Below, piece by piece: positions 1 through 14,040 of a DNA stretch of 64,000 nucleotides. This DNA is from Bugulina stolonifera. Its lineage: Eukaryota > Bryozoa > Gymnolaemata > Cheilostomatida > Bugulidae. The stretch's first letter is position 1, and every line of letters starts with the position of its first letter. Below the pieces are notes generated by a model. That model was not told where the DNA came from. It saw only the letters and a program-made list of their open reading frames with translations, and did no database searches. Location: the NCBI GenBank assembly GCA_935421135.1, contig OW285197.1:14203223-14267222 (forward strand), read 5' to 3'. The position numbers were made by a program, and so were the translations under genes.

Positions 1-736
1 CGCATGTGAATATACCATGTGAATATACGCATGTGAATATACGCATGTGAATACGCATGTGAATATATGCATGTGAATATACGCATATGAATATACGCAT
101 GTGAATATTCACATGTGAATATACACATGTGACTGCACGCATGTGAATATACCATGTGACTGCACGCATGTGAATGCACGCATGTGAATATACACATGTG
201 AATATACACATGTGAATATACACATGTGAATATACGCATGTGAATATACGCATGTGAATATACACATGTGAATGTACACATGTGAATATACACATGTGAA
301 TATACACATGTGAATATACACATGTGAATGTACACATGTGAATATACACATGTGAATATACACATGTGAATGTACGCATGTGAATATACACATGTGAATG
401 CACGCATGTGAATATACGCATGTGAATATACACATGTGAATATACGCATGTGAATATACACATGTGAATATACGCATGTGAATATACACATGTGAATGTA
501 CACATGTGAATATACACATGTGAATATACACATGTGAATGTACGCATGTGAATATACACATGTGAATGCACGCATGTGAATATACGCATGTGAATATACA
601 CATGTGAATATACGCATGTGAATATACACATGTGAATATACGCATGTGAATATACACATGTGAATGTACGCATGTGAATATACACATGTGAATATACGCA
701 TGTGAATGTACGCATGTGAATATACACATGTGAAAT
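1..736. repeat. 14-bp minisatellite, unit around CACATGTGAATATA
   Basis: Tandem copies of a 14-base unit (CATGTGAATATACR), roughly 50 of them, run from the first base of the window, so the array probably extends to the left. Each unit carries the palindrome CACATGTG. A long reverse-strand open frame here is only the repeat read as a 14-residue peptide repeat and is not a gene. Confidence 0.97.
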
Positions 737-1558
737 TGTGAATATACGAAATTATATACACAATACATCATAATTATGTAGCCCATGTGCTACATGTATA
801 TACCATACTACATGGTATATACATGTAGTATGGTATATGCTGTTGTAGACAACATAGGTAGCAAAATGTGTCATATCTCTACTGTTTAATATTTATGCTA
901 CTCAAGTTGTAAATTATTGTGTGAAGCACCACCAGTCTTCACTTGATTTGAGAGTTGCCCTCACTTACACTGTCTACAAGAAGATAACTCCTGACTTAAA
1001 GTGTGTGTAATGAACCGCTGGGTACCATACCTGCCAAGGAGTGAGAGCAAAACTCTTGTTTGCTCAGTTTTCCTGGACAAGTACCGGAATTCCTGGACAT
1101 AGTCCATGCAGTTTGAGTTTATTTGAATGAAAATTATCTCTAAAAAGTATCAATTTATTCATTTTGGTGCTATTTGGTGACTTATAAAATATTTTATTCA
1201 AATGACTAATTTTAGGTGGTAAGTAAATCTTGTGTTTTATGTGGTTTGCCAGGAACAGATACAAAAACTAAGTATAGACACTTGGCAAGTACGGTGGACA
1301 CAATAGAATATAAAGTCAACTAGAGAGTGGAGAGCACATAACCCCAACCACCACACTCATATGGGAACAGTAATTCCAGTGTAGTTGCAGTGGTTACTGT
1401 AGTTCATGTCAACAAAAATTAATGAAATTCTGCGTTCATAGATGAATAATTTTTGTTGACTCCTTGTATTTCAATGTATATCCATGCATCATCATCATCA
1501 TTATTCTGATACATTTTCCAATATGTTCATAGATGCAGTTATCAGGATGCTATTATCA
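737..1558. other. Non-coding stretch with one long hairpin
   Basis: No gene is recognisable. The only structure seen is a perfect inverted repeat at 790-828, with 17-bp arms (CTACATGTATATACCAT and its complement) around a 5-base spacer. Confidence 0.6.
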
Positions 1559-1812
1559 TGTTTGGCTGTGACCTGATTGGATAGCACTGTGATTTGATTG
1601 GATAGCACTGTGATCTGATTGGATAACACTGTGACCTGATTGAATAGCACTGCGACCTGATTGGATAGCACTGTGACCTGATTGGATAGCACTGTGACCT
1701 GATTGGATAGCACTGTGGCCTGATTGGATAACACTGTGACCTGATTGGATAGCACTGTGACCTGAATGGATAGCATTGTGACCTGATTGGATAACACTGT
1801 GACCTGACTAAA
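1559..1812. repeat. 21-bp minisatellite
   Basis: About twelve copies of a 21-base unit containing TGACCTGATTGGATAGCACT. Because 21 is a multiple of three, open frames on the reverse strand read as a 7-residue repeat; they are artefacts. Confidence 0.95.
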
Positions 1813-3441
1813 TATCCTTTTGAAGTAAAACTCAATATTAACTTTCAAAAGGAATAATTTATTCATTCAAGCTTTTTTCTTTTTTGACGTTATGGAAAAT
1901 GGCTTGTAGCTGGACACAGGAAATGAGATCATGGGTTCTATTGTAACAAGCTATACAGGGTTGAGGATGAATGGATTTAGACAAGTGTTGTATATCTGGT
2001 AGTCTACAATTAGCATGTAATTATTCATTATTGATATAAATAGAACTTGCTGATCAATGCAGTTCAAGTTCTTTCATAAATAGAGACATTAAGGCAATAA
2101 GTTACAACTTTCCTTTAAAATCAAATCAACAACATCAGTAGAGGGTCCTTCATTAGCAGGTTAAGAGATGACCAGTGTAGAGTCAATGCCCCATGAATAT
2201 AGTAGCTAATTCTAGCTACCACTTATGCTGTGGAGGAGTGACCACTTATGCTTTGGAGAAGTGACTACTTATGCTGTGGAGGAGTGACCACTCAAAGCCA
2301 AGACAGCAAGGTCACCACTCTAAGCTGGTGGCATGTGAACACGTTATGTCATTATTTGTTCTATAAACTAAGGGTTGGGGTGGTAGCCATTGCTCTATAC
2401 ACATGTAGCACCACATTCTCTGTCTTTTAAATTCCCCCAGAGATAATTGGAGATGTCGATGTGCATTTGTACATACAATGCAATAAGTGTGTGTGCACCT
2501 GTAAACTGTGTTCAGTGTAACACCAGACTATCTGCAGTACTCAGAGACTAGATTAGCATCACTTGACAGTAAGGCAGAGCCGATCAACAGCCTGATAAGG
2601 AGGAAGAAATCTACTCCCTATGTATATCAGTTATCTGACTTCACTTTTATAATCAATTGTTTTTCACACTCCAAGTGTAAAAGGAATTAAAAATTTATGT
2701 TTATTTCTTGTTAAGCATCTAAGTTTGCCATTAGGACAACTAGATTTAGTTGATTATCCCTGCAGATAGATCAAATGGTGCAAGTATTTCTCTCTTAAGT
2801 TTTTAATGTGTCAAATATAATTTCTTTGTAGAAAGATAATTGCTGATATCATAAAAAACTATACAGTCATATCAGTAATTAATCAGCCCAAAGCTATGTG
2901 TGTTTGGTGCATAAAACTATCATGTCTTTTTGTATATAGGCTGCACATCATCATAATAATTATTATAATATACAATGTACCTTTGCGTGGATAGAAGCAC
3001 TTACACTGTATTTGTCACTCTCTATCGGCAGCCCGTGACTTGTATATGCTGTGACACCAGGCCTATGAGAGGGTGGAATACAAAGTCGAAATACATGACG
3101 AGTTAGGACTGGATTATTTGTGAATAAATATTATGGGAAATTATTATAGGCTATTGGCAGGTCTGTACAAATATATGTAAACAAAATCGCTGTGAGTTGG
3201 CAGGTCTGCCAGTATATAGGCTATACAAGCTACTGTGTGGTTATATAGCTCATATACATGTAGATGTCCAGGGAACCAACAGGTGCTTTTGGGGTGCTTT
3301 TCATGACTTTAGACAAGCTACTAGGAGGGCAATCTTGGTAAGTTTGGACACCTAGACTGATATCTTGAGATTACTATAAACTTGTTTACCAAAGTGTGTA
3401 CAAACTTGGATACGATTACAATGTCTCTGACATCCATATAC
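1813..3441. other. AT-rich sequence, no gene seen
   Basis: Only short open frames without recognisable domains. A short direct repeat (ACTTATGCT with GGAG and AGTGAC) is seen at 2222-2290. Confidence 0.5.
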
Positions 3442-3637
3442 ACTGTAAATGTAGATAGTCTGCAATAAATATCTGACTGTATGTATATATTATATTATAT
3501 AATTATACTGTAAATGTAGATAGTCTGCAATAAATATCTGACTGTATGTATATATTATATTATATAATTATACTGTAAATGTAGATAGTCTGCAATAAAT
3601 ATCTGACTGTATGTATATATTATATTATATAATTATA
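3442..3637. repeat. 65-bp tandem repeat, three copies
   Basis: Three nearly identical 65-base copies start at 3442, 3507 and 3572. Each begins ACTGTAAATGTAGATAGTCT and ends in an AT-rich stretch. Confidence 0.95.
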
Positions 3638-6600
3638 ATGTAGGCTGAAGGTTCTTATTTTCTAGCACCCTCATTTGTTTAGCATAAAATTTGAAAAATT
3701 TTAGGTTATGCCAGTAGGCCTACTGAATCAAACACAAATGTGTGTGATTACTGTGGGTATGCCCATGTAGGGCTGTACAATCCTGCTATGCTATGCTAGA
3801 TGTAGTTATGCCCTCATGGTTATACTATAATTATATATCCATCACTGTGACTTTATCAAGAATTCTAGAAGTTTGGAGTAGACAGAGATGATAGCATAAA
3901 AATGGGGGAAGAAAATGCTCAAACTTGTTTGAATATTTAACGTGGCAGACAATAGGTTGGACAATGAGATGATGCACTAATAAACAATCAAGCATGGTGT
4001 CATATTTCCTATTGTGTAAATACATGCAGCAAATGCTAAATGTCTATTAAACTCAGCATATCCTATACAGTGTATTATCAGTAAAGGTGATCAGGCTGCA
4101 CCAAGACATGTAGACTGACGGCCCTTTTAACTCTAAATAACTTTAATGATGAGAGATTAGAACATGCCTTCCAGTTTAATAGTTGGTCTAGTAGGGAGTA
4201 GCGTGAAGTGGTATATCTTGGTAAACAGGAAGTCAAGCTATAGCCCGTAAACAGGAAGTGCCGTACCCTGGGTCAAGGCCTACTGTATGAGCCCAACTAT
4301 TGTATATCTCTGAGGTTAAGGTTGTTGCAGTTTTTAGTCTATTTCAAAGGTTTTTGACAACAGAATTCTGGTAGTTTTTGTCTGTTTTTGTAAAAGTTAT
4401 GCGATTTATTATTTATCAATAATTAATTATGGTAATATAGTAATATAGTAATATAACATTGCTTGTTTCAAAAGTAAAAAACTTATCAAAGAGATTGTCC
4501 CACCTGTTATACACTGCATTGCAGTTTATCTAGACATTACAGATCATATATTCATTATGTTTGATCTGATTCTTTCATCTGTGAATCACAACAGAGAGAC
4601 TCAACTCATTCACTAACTGCTCTTAGTCTTGTGGCACCAGATTAAAGCATTGTAAAATAACTGAGGGCCAACAGTTCAGGTAATAATGCTCTTGTTGGCA
4701 TCTGTAGAAAGCACTTGGCTATAGTTGTTAAAAACCTTCTAGCACCTGTTGCTTGTTGTTACTTTCTAATTCATTTGAAGTTGTTAGATTTTACTACATG
4801 ATTAATAACATTCCTTTTAGAACAGAATATGGAATTTGTCTACCCCTGTAAATCTATTAAGAGGGTGTGCAAACTCCCCTCCCTCCTGTTTGATTTTGTC
4901 GATAATTCAGTCACTTGTAGGAGTGGGAGATAACTCCCCTCCCTCCTGCATGTGTTGTAGTCACTCACTCAGTCGGTGACAGATCTCTGTATCCACCCAG
5001 ATACTTGTAATACAGTGTAATACAGTAACACACATGAAGCTGGTCCAACAGTAATTATCAGTAATTATCAGTAATTAGGGAACATCTCAGGTTAAACAAT
5101 TATTATACAGCCAGAAGCCAGTCTGCTATTTATATTTTATTACAATGTAAATAATTACAGTCTCCAACACTTGCATATCGTAATGCTAGGTGTTAGCATT
5201 ACATCAAAGCACCTTGGGGCACTTGACAAGTTAATTCACTACCTGATATTATTCATCAAGTAACTGCAACAACTAAAATTCTCTTTTAAAATGTTTCAGG
5301 TTTTAGTAATTTGAATACCAACAGAATAAAACATAACTATTCTGTAGCTTTCAGGAAACCTGTGCTACCAATAGTCAAGTAACTGGCATTATGTATGTAT
5401 GTGTGTGCGGGTGTATAGAACTCTGTCCACTCTACAAACAAACAGTAACTTGAGGGTTGGAATCCTGGCTATGTTCACAGTTACCACTCTGCTTTTATAA
5501 TATCGACTGTTTTGGGTCCATAGGTATAATATAATACATGTACAATGTATGTATAATTACATGTACATTATATATGTATATTATATTTATGTATTAATAC
5601 ACTTAGTATTGTATATTATATCTACATGTATGTATTGACTGTATTGTTACTTTCTATATCAAAGCTTAACCCTATTTGACTCATTGCTTGCATTTAGTAT
5701 TAGTATAACACATTTCCAGATAAAACGTGGGGGTATTGGGCCTCTATATCCTTCATATACTATCTTGTTGCATATTACAAAGAGATTTGGTGATGATTCG
5801 GCTTTTGGTTTAGTAATATTGGATAACAGCTTCAACTGTATAAGTACTCTCTGAACTACCTTTGTCACGATAATCAAATATGACTAAGGGTGACTGTTTG
5901 TATTGTAAGTGTATGATAGACTGGTGAATAGGTTAGGAAATGAATTCTATATGCTACAGTATCTGCTTACATCTGAAGGAAACTGACTGACTGACTGACG
6001 CTCAGTTTAGTAAACACTAAATGTTATAGATATTCCAATAACCGACTTCTTCAATACTCTGTGTTGTGTCTAACACGTTACATTACGTAATGTGCCTTTT
6101 TAAGTCCCAAGCTCAGCTCGTTGCCTTGCTGTAAGTTGTGCAGCTAGAAATAGTGATTGGAGTTAATTCTCAGTTAGTTGTACATTGGCTAGGAAACAGG
6201 CTAAAGTAAAATAAATCTCATGGAGCGATAAAGACTGAGTTCCTATTATTAGGAGTTTCTATGAGCAGGAAGTATTATCATAATAAATAATATGTCCAAT
6301 TAAATGTAGTATGTATCTTATATTTGTTTACATTATAAACGTAATAAGTACATAATAATATCTTTACAACATGTACATGTTGTATTTAATATAGTCCTAC
6401 ATGCATATGCACCTTCATAACTGCTGTAAATAGTAAAACTTACAATGTATTTATAAATAGGCTACATTGTAAGTTATAAATTAATTAACAGTGGGCCCGC
6501 TAGGCTTCAGGTAATACAATATAGAATGACTTGTTTGTGTAGAATACTGTATTTATTCTCTTCATATCACATCATCTAGTAAACGCTTATTTTTACATGT

Positions 6601-6757
6601 TTAACATACAATGTACTTTATAGATGATTGTATATATATTATACATATTATAATATTGTATATATATTATACATATTATAATATTGTATAATATTATGTA
6701 CATTGTAACCACATGTGCAGTTGCCTATTTACAATTGTATACGTATTTGGATGGGTG
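3638..6757. other. AT-rich sequence, no gene seen
   Basis: No recognisable coding exon. There are short local repeats (AGTAATTATC at 5050-5078; a 28-base AT-rich direct repeat near 6628-6685) and several TACATGTA-type palindromes. Confidence 0.5.
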
Positions 6758-8050
6758 TGGTACGTACACCTAATATTATATGGTACATACATGTAATATT
6801 ATATGGTACGTACACCTAATATTATATGGTACATACATGTAATATTATATGGTACGTACACGTAATATTATATGGTACATACATGTAGTATTATATGGTA
6901 CATACATGTAATATTATTTGGTACATACATGTAATATTATATGGTACATACACGTAATATTATATGGTACATACATGTAATATTATATGGTACATACATG
7001 TAATATTATATGGTACATACACCTAATATTATATGGTACATACATATAATATTATATGGTACATACATGTAATATTATATGGTACATACATGTAATATTA
7101 TATGGTACATACATGTAATATTATTTGGTACATACATGTAATATTATATGGTACATACACGTAATATTATATGGTACATACATGTAATATTATTTGGTAC
7201 ATACATGTAATATTATTTGGTACATACATGTAATATTATATGGTACATACACGTAATATTATATGGTACATACACGTAATATTATATGGTACATACACGT
7301 AATATTATATGGTACATACATGTAATATTATTTGGTACATACATGTAATATTATATGGTACATACACGTAATATTATATGGTACATACATGTAATATTAT
7401 ATGGTACATACACGTAATATTATATGGTACATACATGTAATATTATATGGTACATACATGTAATATTATATGGTACATACACCTAATATTATATGGTACA
7501 TACATGTAATATTATATGGTACATACACCTAATATTATATGGTACATACACGTAATATTATATGGTACATACATGTAATATTATATGGTACATACATGTA
7601 ATATTATATGGTACGTACACGTAATATTATATGGTACGTACACGTAATATTATATGGTGCATACACGTAATATTATATGGTACATACATGTAATATTATA
7701 TGGTACGTACATGTAATATTATATGGTGCATACATGTAATATTATATGGTACATACATGTAATATTATATGGTACGTACATGTAATATTATTTGGTGCAT
7801 ACATGTAATATTATATGGTACATACATGTAATATTATATGGTACATACACGTAATATTATATGGTACATACATGTAATATTATTTGGTACATACATGTAA
7901 TATTATATGGTACATACATGTAATATTATATGGTACGTACATGTAATATTATATGGTACATACACCTAATATTATATGGTACATACATATAATATTATAT
8001 GGTACATACATGTAATATTATATGGTACATACATGTAATATTATATGGTA
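6758..8050. repeat. 23-bp minisatellite, about 56 copies
   Basis: A 1.3 kb array of a 23-base unit, GGTACATACATGTAATATTA plus TAT. Variants are mostly C/T exchanges in TACAYGTA and A/G in GTRCATAC. Each unit holds two palindromes, TACATGTA and AATATT. Confidence 0.97.
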
Positions 8051-8280
8051 TAATATCATCTTTCTATTCCAGCCAGTTCTATACCAGGAAGTTAGACTTC
8101 TACTTCAGTCAGTAAAATTGTAATTTTATAGTTTTAATTATCTGGTAAGCTGTACTTTGGGTGGATTCAATGTATTCACTGTTCACCTATTATGTTACAT
8201 AATGTATTATGTAACATAATGTATTATGTAACACAATGTATTATGTAACATACTATATTGTGTTAGAGAGCAGGTAACTC
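8051..8280. repeat. Short palindromic repeat cluster
   Basis: At about 8190-8260 the motif ATGTAACATAATGTATT recurs in three near copies, each self-complementary in part. The remainder is unique AT-rich DNA. Confidence 0.7.
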
Positions 8281-10675
8281 TGAACCAGTAATGTATTTAT
8301 ATATACCATCTTATAGTCAATAATGTATAACTGGTGAAGTAGATGCACTTTTTCCATATAAACTTGTGTTACCAACGTAGACAAACTAAAAATGTACGAG
8401 TGGGAACATTGCTAACAGGCACCTTGTTTACTATATCTGACCTACGGGGCACCTGTTTACCATCTGACTTAGATTGTCATGGAACTAAACTGACTGTTGG
8501 ACAATCTCAAATTGTCACATAAATATTATGTTGTAATATAAACAGTTAGTACGCTAAGAATTAAAAGCATATAAACAGGATATACACCCACCAGAGTAGA
8601 TTGCTCTCTTATATCTAAACACTGCATCATATTTCATAATTTTATTTATAAGACATCAGTAGCAGTAGCTGTCATATCCTATGCAGGTGACAATGTAATA
8701 TGTGCATATGTTATAATGTCTTACAGATAAAGTGTAGGTATAACATTGTATATCCTAATCATTTGTTACACTGACAGTTTGTTTACTTTCAAAGTAGCCA
8801 CTAGTATCTCAAACATGTTTTTAAAGTCATATTATTGCACTTGCCTTAGCCATTGTCTTACGGGAGTTGAGTTTTTTCTATTAATAAGGAAAATATTGAA
8901 TTTTAATTTACTAAATTTAGTACCTGAATGCATTGACTTGAGACACCAAACCCTGTGGTATGTGAACAACAAGACGCTTAGCCTACTGGCTAGATTATAA
9001 CTTGGCAATGTGCCAGAATCAGCCCGGGGAGACGCATCGCTGAGTACTGTATGCGATCTGTAAGTGGTAGAGTTAGAAAGCTCTCCGTCAGAGCATCCTT
9101 GAGCAATCACTGACCTCAGCAGTCATGTCCGTTTGCTGTAGTGCCTGGCCGTAGTGCAAGCTGGAACTAGAGGTTTCTCAACCAATCAATCTTCGTTTTA
9201 CTGAAAGTTCAGATATTCAGTTCAACGGGGAATTGGCATTGAGGAAATAGCAAACAAAATATTAATTACTTTTTAAATAAATTAATAAGTTGATCTTAAA
9301 AGCTGCATATTTTTGGCGCTGCCTTGTTCAATACTCTTGGGACGCTGCTGAAATCTGACTTACCACGTCTGTCTGTTAGCTGGAGGCGTGTTTAGTCTGA
9401 AACCCGTGCAGCTCGCTGGGACGGCCATGTTCTTTACTCTTCTCATGTCTGTGTCTCGCAGCTACCAGAGCAGATAAACTCTGATAGACTGTCATAATGC
9501 TCTTCTCTTCCTTCCTGTTCATGATGTCTGGAAAGTGATGCATGCAGCCACCCAGAAGTTGCTACTCTATGTGTAGTCTTACGGCTGCCGACCTGTCAGT
9601 GACCTCCACTATCCGGTGCTGCTCTCACTTCCTCTTGCTGCTTCTACTCGGTACAACTTCTCTCTGTGATGTCATTTCCTCCCCTCAATTGCTGATCTCT
9701 TCCTCTATGTACCTGCATCAGTGTCTAAACAATCAGTTGGTTCCAACCTGGTAGGCCTAGCTCTTCAGTCTACCACAAGTTCACCTGCAGTATGAAAGCA
9801 GACATTTGATCCAACAAGATGGCGACACCAGCAGTATTACCAGTTGGCCTCTACTGGAGTTGTCAGTCCTTGCAGGTATCATTGTCACATAACTACTGAC
9901 TGGCTGGTATTCGGTTGTTAATCTCCCTACTCAGACCAAAGCCTACTTCAACTAGTGTACATGTCATGTCTGACTGAGGGACTGGTTCTCGGGGCAGTCC
10001 GTAGCGTAATGTAAATAGGTTTCAGGTAATAGTTCTCAAAAACTTTAATGTCCGACATCCTTAAAGGCTGGCTTAACTCCCCCAGCTCTAATTACAAGGC
10101 ATAGCTGTGCACATAGTCTATAGTAGGTGTGCAGCTGGTAACACAATTAGCAGCCAAATAAATGCATATCTGGTCAAACTTGGACTCAGGTACGAAATTC
10201 AAGTAATGAGTTTACAGGAGACCAAAGTTCTCCCATGGCCTCTGCTCAACCTCTAGTAGAATATAATATTATATAATCAGGCCAGGTTAAGTCTATATTG
10301 ATCGGATCATTATCTCTACTTCTAAATAGCCCAAGTTCCCTAACCTCGACTAGATTGAGTGAGTACGCAGGATATGGGCTGTGAGCTTATTACAACCTGT
10401 ATATGTACTGTAGCATGGAGCAGCAGCCATAGTCCTAGTCTACTACTGCACTTCAATTCTCAGTTGTCTCCACTTAGCTGATCATCTACCTGTCTAGTCT
10501 GGTACCTATCCACGACTACATGCTAAGTTCTCACTGTTTGCTATTATAAAATCTTCTTTGGCTGTTTTAGAGGGTCTGGTTCTAAATGGACTTAGTTTGG
10601 CAGGTTGTTATAACTACCAGTAATCTGACTTAGGAACCCAGGCTAGGTGTGAGTTGTGCTATAAGCATGAAGCTA
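8281..10675. other. Non-coding stretch with a less AT-rich block (about 9000-9990)
   Basis: No gene is established. The block at 9000-9990 is visibly richer in G and C than its surroundings. It contains a start codon in the context AAGATGGCGAC at 9819, followed by 19 open codons and a GT donor-like site at 9876. That could be a first exon or promoter-proximal sequence, but no partner exon was found. Confidence 0.35.
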
Positions 10676-10678
10676 CAT

Positions 10679-10800
10679 GTATATTACATGTATTATTACT
10701 GAAACCCAAGTTATCTGTATATTACATGTATTATTACTGGAACCCAGGTTATCTGTATATTACATGTATTATTACTGGAACCCAGGTTATCTGTATTCTA
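10679..10800. repeat. 38-bp tandem repeat, about three copies
   Basis: Copies of GTATATTACATGTATTATTA followed by CTGGAACCCAGGTTATCT start at 10679, 10717 and 10755; the third is slightly diverged at its end. Confidence 0.93.
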
Positions 10801-11784
10801 CTTGTATTATAGTAGGTAAAGCTTGTTTAGTTACGATGACACGTCCTATTTATATCATAATCATATGTAATTAACTACATGTAAATACTAGCCATGAATT
10901 ATTCATGCAGTGTGACTCCACTGTCTCCACAAGTTGTCTCCCCTTGTAATACCTACAGGCAGAAACCCATTATTTGAAACAGAAATTGTTTGATTGGGCT
11001 GCCCACAATGAGCCTAGTTTAAACAATGTCTATCCCTCACTATAACAGCAGTGTGTATGTACAGTGTTTAATATAATGGGGCCCCAATTCACTTCTACAC
11101 AATACAATTACTAATACAAATAAACACTTAGGATTTATGTCCTCCTTCCTTGCTCTAGGCTAGTGGTGGACCCAGCAGATTAGCTAATTATTAGCTGTTT
11201 GGCACAGTAAATGTAAGAATAGCATAGATAATTTACTCAGCATAGTAAATATTATAAAAATCAAACTAATAATGATTACAATCATGTAAATAGTTGCTTA
11301 GGCTATCTTCGTACTTTACCTATCAATAAGCTCATGTTTATTATGCTGCAAATGCACAAAAACTGATGCATTCTAAAATAATATATTAAAAATGAATAAT
11401 GTGGTGATAGTAAACAGAGAGTAGACTACACTCTAGTCATATTTTATCATTTAAATCAAAACTTCATCAACACAGTAAACAGCGTTACCAAGCAATCTTT
11501 CTTTTCATCTAGGATGATAACTTTGATGTAAATACAATTGGTATGCAGGGCTTGGTGAGATGGACAATATATAACAATCAACACTAGGCAATGGCCCTAG
11601 CAGCAGTAGACATTCCATACTCTGTTACCAGCAGTCTGGGGGTGTTGAAGTAATTTCATCACAGTATTTGCTATACATGTGGATTCCCTGGCAAACAGAA
11701 GTTGGCATTAGATGAAATTATTCAATTTGGTATCAAAAAGAATTGAATCTAAAAATAGAAACAGTTGAAACTTTATTCAAGAGC
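10801..11784. other. AT-rich sequence, no gene seen
   Basis: Nothing recognisable beyond unique AT-rich DNA. Confidence 0.5.
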
Positions 11785-12358
11785 AGCATAGCCTATGGTT
11801 CTACAAGTACAGCATAGCCTATGGTTCTACAAGTACAGCATAGCCTATGGTTCTACAAGCACAGCATAGCCTATGGTTCTACAAGTACAGCATAGTCTAT
11901 GGTTCTACAAGTACAGCATAGCCTATGGTTCTACAAGTACAGCATAGCCTATGGTTCTACAAGTACAGCATAGCCTATGGTTCTACAAGTACAGCATAGC
12001 CTATGGTTCTACAAGCACAGAATAGCCTATGGTTCTACAAGTACAGCATAGCCTATGGTTCTACAAGTACAGCATAGCCTATGGTTCTACAAGTACAGCA
12101 TAGCCTATGGTTCTACAAGTACAGCATAGCCTATGGTTCTACAAGCACAGCATAGCCTATGGTTCTACAAGTACAGCATAGCCTATGGTTCTACAAGCAC
12201 AGCATAGCCTATGATTCTACAAGTACAGCATAGCCTATGGTTCTACAAGCACAGCATAGCCTATGGTTCAACAAGTACAGCATAGCCTATGGTTCTACAA
12301 GTACAGCATAGCCTATGGTTCTACAAGCACAGCATAGCCTATGATTCTACAAGTATAG
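11785..12358. repeat. 26-bp minisatellite, about 22 copies
   Basis: Tandem unit AGCATAGCCTATGGTTCTAC plus AAGTAC (26 bases). Most variation is GTAC versus GCAC at the unit end, so copies fall into two alternating classes. Confidence 0.97.
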
Positions 12359-13906
12359 CATACCCTCCATTATAAATGGTAAAATGTGTGTAATTTCACA
12401 TACTGACTGTAGTTGTCTAAAAGGGTAAGGGGATGTTATTGCTTACTAACAGCAACTAACAACTTCAAAATTGAATTTGTTGACTGTAGTATTTGTGAGC
12501 CAATATTTACACTGGTTAAACAAGTAGGTATTAATGTTATAAAAAGAAACAACTCACTGGTTAAACCTCAATACTCAGTGACACTCATATCTGCCCCATA
12601 AATACACTTTCACTCTCTTATATCTACTTTGTGTACCTCTCCCTGTATGTATATTATAATTACACTAGAGATAGCCTTGTTGTCTGAGATGGTGGATCTA
12701 GCTACAGGGTTAAACTTATCCTGAATAGAGAAAATGGAACCATGTGTTCTAAATATGAGTTGTGTGTTCTAAATATGACTTCCGTGTTCTTATACTTTTA
12801 ATTTACGTAAAAATAATTACTTCAAAGTAATGCAATTGGCTGATACATTCACTATACCAGTTGATTATCACTAAATGTGGATTTGAGTGATCATGACCAT
12901 CCCAGATTACTGGAGCTAAATGAACGTACAATAACCCAAGTAGAGGGTTACTGCAGCAAACACTTGCTAACAGGCCTTTGATCACAAACAGAAACCCGTA
13001 GCACACATAAATCATTATGGAATTACCAATTTGTATTTATTTCTAAATTTTCACTTGGCTAATGATGGCTATTTAAAAGTGGTTAGTTTGCTTGTAAATT
13101 AAAGAGTAAATGAGAGAAGATTAACTGGCCCTTTGATAAACATCTAATGTTTACCAGTGATCCACAGCCTCCTCATCATCTTACACAGAATGGATTAGCA
13201 CTTCTAGAGAAATTAGAAAATTTATTGATCACATAAATTTTGCTAATAGTATAACAATGTGATATTTAGCAGTTGTGAATGAGATTGTTTGCCTCTCTCA
13301 CTCACTCTCTGAGTAATTGTCTGGCGTGTTTATCAGCTACCAGGTGGTCTGCACTCGTGTTCAGAGTCCATGCTACATCACAGGATTTCTATTCATATCA
13401 GCTAACAACTCCTACCTACCAATTGACTTTTATAAAATATGAAAGCTAGTGGAAAGCTCGTTCTCTCACGGTTTCGGTGGCCATCTGTGCCACCTAAAAG
13501 ATCTCATACTGAAGTTATCCCCTTTTTGAATTGAACCAAAATTCTTTATCCACCCCTAGAATAGGAGTGTACATGACTTCACTACCAATACATGATGTCT
13601 CAGGAGAAGATTGAAGTGTCAACATAAACCATACCATAATAGTGTTGGTTAGCTCTCAGCTCAAACGTAAATAAGACTTGAACCCAAACAGGCTACTGTT
13701 TAAATTATGTGGTATTTGAGATACGGCTTAGCACCACTATTACTTAGACTGGTTTAACATATAAATCCTTCCTGGTGAGAGAGGGTGAAGCACCCACTCA
13801 AACTTTCCAAACAGTCTGGAGTGTACCCAAGCTATTCTTAATTAATTTTAAATGCAATTACAGCCAAGTCAACATGTGATTTTCACTACTTTGGTTTTCT
13901 GTATTA
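12359..13906. other. AT-rich sequence, no gene seen
   Basis: Short open frames only (for example 12413-12601 on + and 12803-13015 on -), with no domain, signal or splice context that would support them. Confidence 0.5.
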
Positions 13907-14040
13907 GTAGGTGTCAGTAGGTATCAGTTGTAGGTATCAGTTGTAGGTATCAGTTGTAGGTATCAGTTGTAGGTATCAGTTGTAGGTATCAGTTGCAGGT
14001 ATCAGTTGCAGGTATCAGTATGTACATGTATCAGTAGGTA
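13907..14040. repeat. 13-bp minisatellite
   Basis: About ten copies of GTAGGTATCAGTT with minor variants. Confidence 0.93.

Noticed and set aside
109..786. 225-aa reverse frame
   Set aside because: It is the 14-bp minisatellite read as a 14-residue repeat.
8832..9110. 92-aa reverse frame with a Ser-rich start
   Set aside because: No domain, no splice partners and an overlapping + frame of similar length.
11785..12358. Possible CRISPR array
   Set aside because: Repeats are head-to-tail without unique spacers, in an animal genome with introns; it is a minisatellite.
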